Shown: in pieces, positions 60,852 through 64,000 of the stretch | How the letters are laid out: each line of letters starts with the position of its first letter | How positions within the stretch are numbered: position 1 is the stretch's first letter | Source: Thermophilibacter mediterraneus | GTDB taxonomy: Bacteria; Actinomycetota; Coriobacteriia; Coriobacteriales; Atopobiaceae | Reading direction: 5' to 3' | Length of the DNA stretch: 64,000 nucleotides | Assembly (NCBI RefSeq): GCF_900119385.1 | Contig: NZ_FPKO01000009.1 | Coordinates: 395,405-459,404 of the forward strand | Made by a program: the position numbers and the translations under genes | The notes under the pieces: model-generated | Told to the model about the DNA's origin: nothing | The model's database searches: none | The model's input: the letters and a program-made list of their open reading frames with translations, nothing else

Positions 60852-61757
60852 CTATCCAAGGAGACGCTCGCCCCTCTCGCCCAGGGCCTCGCGGAAGGCC
60901 TCGACCTGCGCGGGGTCGTCGAGCGCCATGCGCGCGTTCGTTGCGGCCCAAGCGGCGGGCGTACCGGTGTCGCAGCCCTCGGAGGGGTCAACCACGAGGG
61001 CGTACATCTCCTCCTCCGCAAGCAGGCGCTCCATCGCGTCAGTGAGCTGAATCTCGTTGCCCGCGCCGGGCCCCTGAGTTGCCAGCAGGTCCATGATGCG
61101 CGGGGAGAGCAGGTAGCGACCCACTATGAAGAGGTGCGAGGGCGCGTCCTCGGGGGCCGGCTTCTCGACGAGGCCCGTAACCTTCCAGACGGCGCCCTCC
61201 TGCTCACCGACGGCATCGGTGCCGGGATAGCTCCCGACGCACGTGCCCGCGATGATGCCGTACCGGCTCACCTGGTCCGCCGGAACGGGCGCCACGGCGA
61301 TGACCGAGGCGCCCCCGTGCTCCCGGGACACCTCTGCCATGCGAACGCACATCTGGCGTCCGGGCACAAAGTAATCGCCTAGAAGAACGAAGAACGGGTC
61401 GTCATCGACCTCGCCCGCCGCCTGGAGCACCGCGTGCCCGAGCCCGCGGGCCTCGTCCTGGTACACGAAGGAAACGGGAAGCGTGGACGCAGCGTGCACA
61501 CGGGCGGCCTCCTCGGCCTTGCCACGTGAGCGCAGCATCGACTCGAAGACGTGGTCGACCGAGAAGTAGGACTCGATCTGCGGCTTCTCGTGCGAGTTGA
61601 TGATGACGACGCCGTCGACCCCCTCGGGCTCGAGCGCCTCCTCAACGACATACTGGATGACGGGCTTGTCAAGAACCGGCAGCAGCTCCTTGGGGGTGCA
61701 CTTGGTTGCCGGGAGAAAGCGCGTGCCGAGTCCGGCGGCAGGAATGATTGCCTTCAT
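60852..61757 (-). CDS. galU: UTP-glucose-1-phosphate uridylyltransferase
   Basis: 301 residues from the ATG at 61757. MKAIIPAAGLGTRFLPATKCTPKELLPV is the nucleotide-binding signature (start of it shown: AAGLGTRFLP); VIINSHEKPQIESYF, LLGDYFVPG and GLVEKPAPEDAPSHLFIVGRYLL follow. Makes UDP-glucose for envelope polysaccharides and glycolipids. Shares an operon with the phosphohexomutase. Confidence 0.95.
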   Translation of the reverse strand: MKAIIPAAGLGTRFLPATKCTPKELLPVLDKPVIQYVVEEALEPEGVDGVVIINSHEKPQIESYFSVDHVFESMLRSRGKAEEAARVHAASTLPVSFVYQDEARGLGHAVLQAAGEVDDDPFFVLLGDYFVPGRQMCVRMAEVSREHGGASVIAVAPVPADQVSRYGIIAGTCVGSYPGTDAVGEQEGAVWKVTGLVEKPAPEDAPSHLFIVGRYLLSPRIMDLLATQGPGAGNEIQLTDAMERLLAEEEMYALVVDPSEGCDTGTPAAWAATNARMALDDPAQVEAFREALGERGERLLG

Positions 61758-61864
61758 CTGAGATTCCTTCGCTTCGGTTTTCCAGAGGCCGCCCTCGATG
61801 CTCAGCGGCACCCAAAAGATACCCCAACGTCTCGTCCGTCATTCGCCTATACCCGCCAGCGGAC

Positions 61865-61897
61865 GAAGAAGCGCGCCCTCCGTTGCGAAGGGCGCGC
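61865..61897 (-). terminator. Terminator after the DtxR-like gene
   Basis: Minus strand GCGCGCCCT, loop TCGCAACGG, AGGGCGCGC, then TTCTTC. A perfect 9-bp stem with a weak T-run, 32 bp after the regulator stop. Confidence 0.7.
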
Positions 61898-61929
61898 CTC
61901 GTCACCGTACGTTCACATGGGCCGTCAAG

Positions 61930-62355
61930 CTACTCGGGAATCCTGAGACCCTGTCGCTCGAGGTAGCCGATGAGCCGTCCCATCGTGTCCTCGGACAGGA
62001 CGTGCTCCATGAGGCACGCCTCGCGATCGGCAACGTCGGGGTCCACGCCGAGATCCGTCTCGAGGAAGAGTCGCAGCGCCCGGTGCGCGCGCCACACCAG
62101 CGCAGCGTAGTCTCGGCCGCGCGAGGTGAGCGTCACCCTGCCGTAGCGGCTCTGCTCGACCATGCCGGTCTCCTTGAGCGTGGAGAGAGCCTTGTTGACG
62201 CTCGCCTTCGAAACGCCGAGCTGCTCCGCGACATCGACCGAGCGGACCGTCCCGTCCGCCACCTGATCGTGGAGCGAAAGACGGTAGATTGCCTCGAGGT
62301 AGTCCTCGCTCGCCTTGGTCAGGACGTGGTCGTCGTGATTCTCTGCTCCGGGCAC
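61930..62355 (-). CDS. DtxR/MntR-family metal-dependent regulator
   Basis: 141 residues from a GTG at 62355 with GAGGAGG upstream. Winged helix at about 10-70 (SEDYLEAIYRLSLHD, VRSVDVAEQLGVSKASVNKALSTLKETGMV) and a dimerisation/metal domain (LFLETDLGVDPDVADREACLMEHVLSEDTMGRL). No SH3-like third domain, so closer to MntR than DtxR. Probably senses manganese or iron. Follows murA by 34 bp; its targets are not visible here. Confidence 0.9.
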   Translation of the reverse strand: MPGAENHDDHVLTKASEDYLEAIYRLSLHDQVADGTVRSVDVAEQLGVSKASVNKALSTLKETGMVEQSRYGRVTLTSRGRDYAALVWRAHRALRLFLETDLGVDPDVADREACLMEHVLSEDTMGRLIGYLERQGLRIPE

Positions 62356-62389
62356 GTCGCCTCCTCTCGTCGCGTCGTCGGGAACGACG

Positions 62390-63676
62390 CTACATGGTGA
62401 TGTCGTCGTCCTCGTCGGCAACGGTCGTGCGCTCGATGCGCGCGCCGAGCGAGGAAAGCTTCTCGACGAAGCCCTCGTAGCCCCTGTCGATGTGATGAAT
62501 GTCAGAGACGGTGGTCACACCATCCGCGACGAGGCCCGCCATGACAAGCGCCGCGCCGCCGCGCAGGTCCGGGGATCGAACCTGCGCGCCCGAGAACCCC
62601 TCGACGCCGTGAACAATGGCGTGATGGCCCTCGATGACGATGTCCGCACCCATGCGCGAGAGCTCGCTGGCAAACATGAACCGGTTCTCAAAGACGTTCT
62701 CGGTGATGACGCAGCTTCCCTTTGCGAGCGCGAGCAGGCACATCGTCTGGGCCTGCATGTCCGTGGGGAAGCCGGGGAACGGCAGCGTCTGAATGTCCGT
62801 GGGGGCCAGGGGCCGATCGCGCCAGACGGTGCAGGCGCGTGCCTCACGCTCTACGGAGGCACCCATCTGCTCAAACTTCTTGAGAACGAGGCCGAGATGC
62901 GTGGGGTTGAAACCGCGCACCGTCACTGGACTGCCAGTCAGAGCGCCGATGGCCAGGAAGGTGCCCGCCTCGATGCGGTCACCGACGACCTCGTGCGTGA
63001 CCGGGTGGAGCTCGGACACGCCCTCGACCTCGATGACCGGCGATCCGGCGCCCGACACCTTCGCGCCCATCTCGTTGAGCATATTGGCGAGGTCCACGAT
63101 CTCCGGCTCGCGCGCCGCATTGTCGATTGTGGTGGTGCCCCGGGCAAAGACCGAGGCCATCATGAGGTTCTCGGTGGCCCCCACGCTCGCAAAGGAGAGC
63201 GTGACGGTGTCGCCGACAAGGCCGTGCGGCGCGCTCGCATAGATGTTGCCGTGATCGACCTTGAACTCGACCCCAAGGGCCTCGAGTCCCAGGATGTGCA
63301 TGTCGATCTTGCGGGCGCCGATGTTGCAGCCCCCCGGCATCGCGACGACCGCCTTGCCGAAACGCGAGAGCAGCGGTCCAAGCACTGCGGTCGAGGCGCG
63401 CATCTGGGCCACGAGATGATAGGGGGTCTCCCAGGAGTCAACGCCAGAGGTGTCGATCTTGAGCTCGTGCTCGTTTACGACCTCGATCTTGGCGCCGATG
63501 TTCTTGAGCACCTTTCCCATCACGTGGACGTCCGCGATGTTGGGAACGTTCGTGAGCGTGGTGGTACCCGAGGCCATGATGGTCGCTGCCATGAGCTTGA
63601 GCGCGGAGTTCTTTGCCCCCTCCACGCGCACCTCGCCCGTGACGTCGTGACCGCCCTCTACCCGTATGACGTCCAT
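62390..63676 (-). CDS. murA: UDP-N-acetylglucosamine 1-carboxyvinyltransferase
   Basis: 428 residues. Catalytic Cys117 lies in MPGGCNIGARKIDMH (so fosfomycin-sensitive type), with VEGAKNSALKLMAA at the N-terminus and the C-terminal DLRGGAALVMAGL and IDRGYEGFVEKL. First committed step of peptidoglycan synthesis, using UDP-GlcNAc from the GlmS-GlmM pathway encoded 40 kb away. Follows atpC by 12 bp, an ATP synthase-murA order seen in many Gram-positive bacteria. Confidence 0.97.
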   Translation of the reverse strand: MDVIRVEGGHDVTGEVRVEGAKNSALKLMAATIMASGTTTLTNVPNIADVHVMGKVLKNIGAKIEVVNEHELKIDTSGVDSWETPYHLVAQMRASTAVLGPLLSRFGKAVVAMPGGCNIGARKIDMHILGLEALGVEFKVDHGNIYASAPHGLVGDTVTLSFASVGATENLMMASVFARGTTTIDNAAREPEIVDLANMLNEMGAKVSGAGSPVIEVEGVSELHPVTHEVVGDRIEAGTFLAIGALTGSPVTVRGFNPTHLGLVLKKFEQMGASVEREARACTVWRDRPLAPTDIQTLPFPGFPTDMQAQTMCLLALAKGSCVITENVFENRFMFASELSRMGADIVIEGHHAIVHGVEGFSGAQVRSPDLRGGAALVMAGLVADGVTTVSDIHHIDRGYEGFVEKLSSLGARIERTTVADEDDDITM

Positions 63677-63688
63677 GCAACCTCCGTG

Positions 63689-64000
63689 CTAGTGGGAAGT
63701 CGGCGCGGCGCTCCCCGTGACCTGCTTGAGCAGAAGGTTACACCACCTTATCTTCCCTTCATAATAAGCGCGCCTGTGGTCGCCCTCGTCAATCTGGTCG
63801 AGGTGCTCGATTGCCTCGTCGCGCGTCTCGCGAACCGTGTCCGGGTCGATGTCATCGGCGCGGCGCGCATGATCGGCGAGGATAATGACCTCGTCGTTGT
63901 CGATTTCGGCATAGCCTCCGGAGACGATGACGTCGTACTCGCCGCCGCCTTCCTGGGCGCGGCGGGTGATGCGAACCACGCCGTCGCCCAGGGCCACGAT
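63689..64000 (-). CDS. atpC: ATP synthase epsilon subunit (N-terminus outside window)
   Basis: The last 104 codons are present. ALGDGVVRITRR, GGYAEIDNDEVIILADHA are the end of the beta-sandwich, followed by the two-helix C-terminal domain (IDPDTVRETRDEAIEHL, HRRAYYEGKIRWCNLLLKQV). The frame is open to base 64000, so the GTG at 63997 is an internal Val. The rest of the atp operon should lie beyond the window. Confidence 0.92.
   Translation of the reverse strand: MVALGDGVVRITRRAQEGGGEYDVIVSGGYAEIDNDEVIILADHARRADDIDPDTVRETRDEAIEHLDQIDEGDHRRAYYEGKIRWCNLLLKQVTGSAAPTSH

Overview
The window is high-GC DNA from an actinobacterium. Gene content points to class Coriobacteriia, probably an Olsenella/Atopobium-like member of the Atopobiaceae: a TsaB-RimI-TsaD fusion, a reverse rubrerythrin beside a PerR-type regulator, a split transketolase, a very large SARP-type regulator, and rRNA spacers without tRNA genes. 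The taxon is inferred from gene content, not from a search. Nearly all genes and both rRNA operons lie on the minus strand.

Region 1-8.7 kb: a truncated secreted-type protein, a lipoprotein with a related C-terminus, glutamine-dependent NAD+ synthetase, a REP-associated tyrosine transposase (RAYT), an amino-acid ABC transporter (ATPase, permease, Tat-type lipoprotein binding protein) and a divergent L-cysteine desulfidase-like gene. Nine copies of a 29-bp palindrome (R1-R9) are scattered here and none were seen in the other 55 kb. Most touch or supply the stop codon of a neighbouring gene, and they form inverted pairs around the RAYT gene, around the lipoprotein gene and as doublets. This RAYT/REP system is the most unusual structure in the window.

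Region 8.7-21.9 kb: housekeeping operons. A TsaB-RimI-TsaD triple fusion; perR, reverse rubrerythrin and DUF3783 with a palindromic operator; then a long minus-strand run glmM, glmS, acpS, nnrE-nnrD, alr, family-4 uracil-DNA glycosylase, tsaE (amino-sugar and cell-wall precursors, metabolite repair, DNA repair, tRNA t6A); then rplM-rpsI with a leader and terminator.

Region 22-28.7 kb: a GH31 glycosidase and a patatin-like hydrolase, an IS110-family element ending about 30 bp before the patatin start, a small membrane protein, a DUF2442 remnant abutting the tmRNA terminator, and ssrA (tmRNA).

Region 28.7-44.9 kb: rubredoxin, flavin reductase, smpB, a TPR protein and rnr (trans-translation and RNA decay, with redox genes between smpB and ssrA), ftsE-ftsX, the split transketolase, a YitT-family membrane protein, prfB, secA and a 977-residue SARP/BTAD regulator.

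Region 45-59.4 kb: two tandem rRNA operons (16S-23S-5S) inside a 5.2-kb direct repeat, separated by about 4 kb that holds an IS21-family element (istA/istB) and otherwise unrecognised DNA. Copy 1 carries three substitutions in the mature rRNAs.

Region 59.4-64 kb: a phosphohexomutase with an altered active-site loop, galU, a DtxR/MntR-type regulator, murA and the start-truncated atpC.
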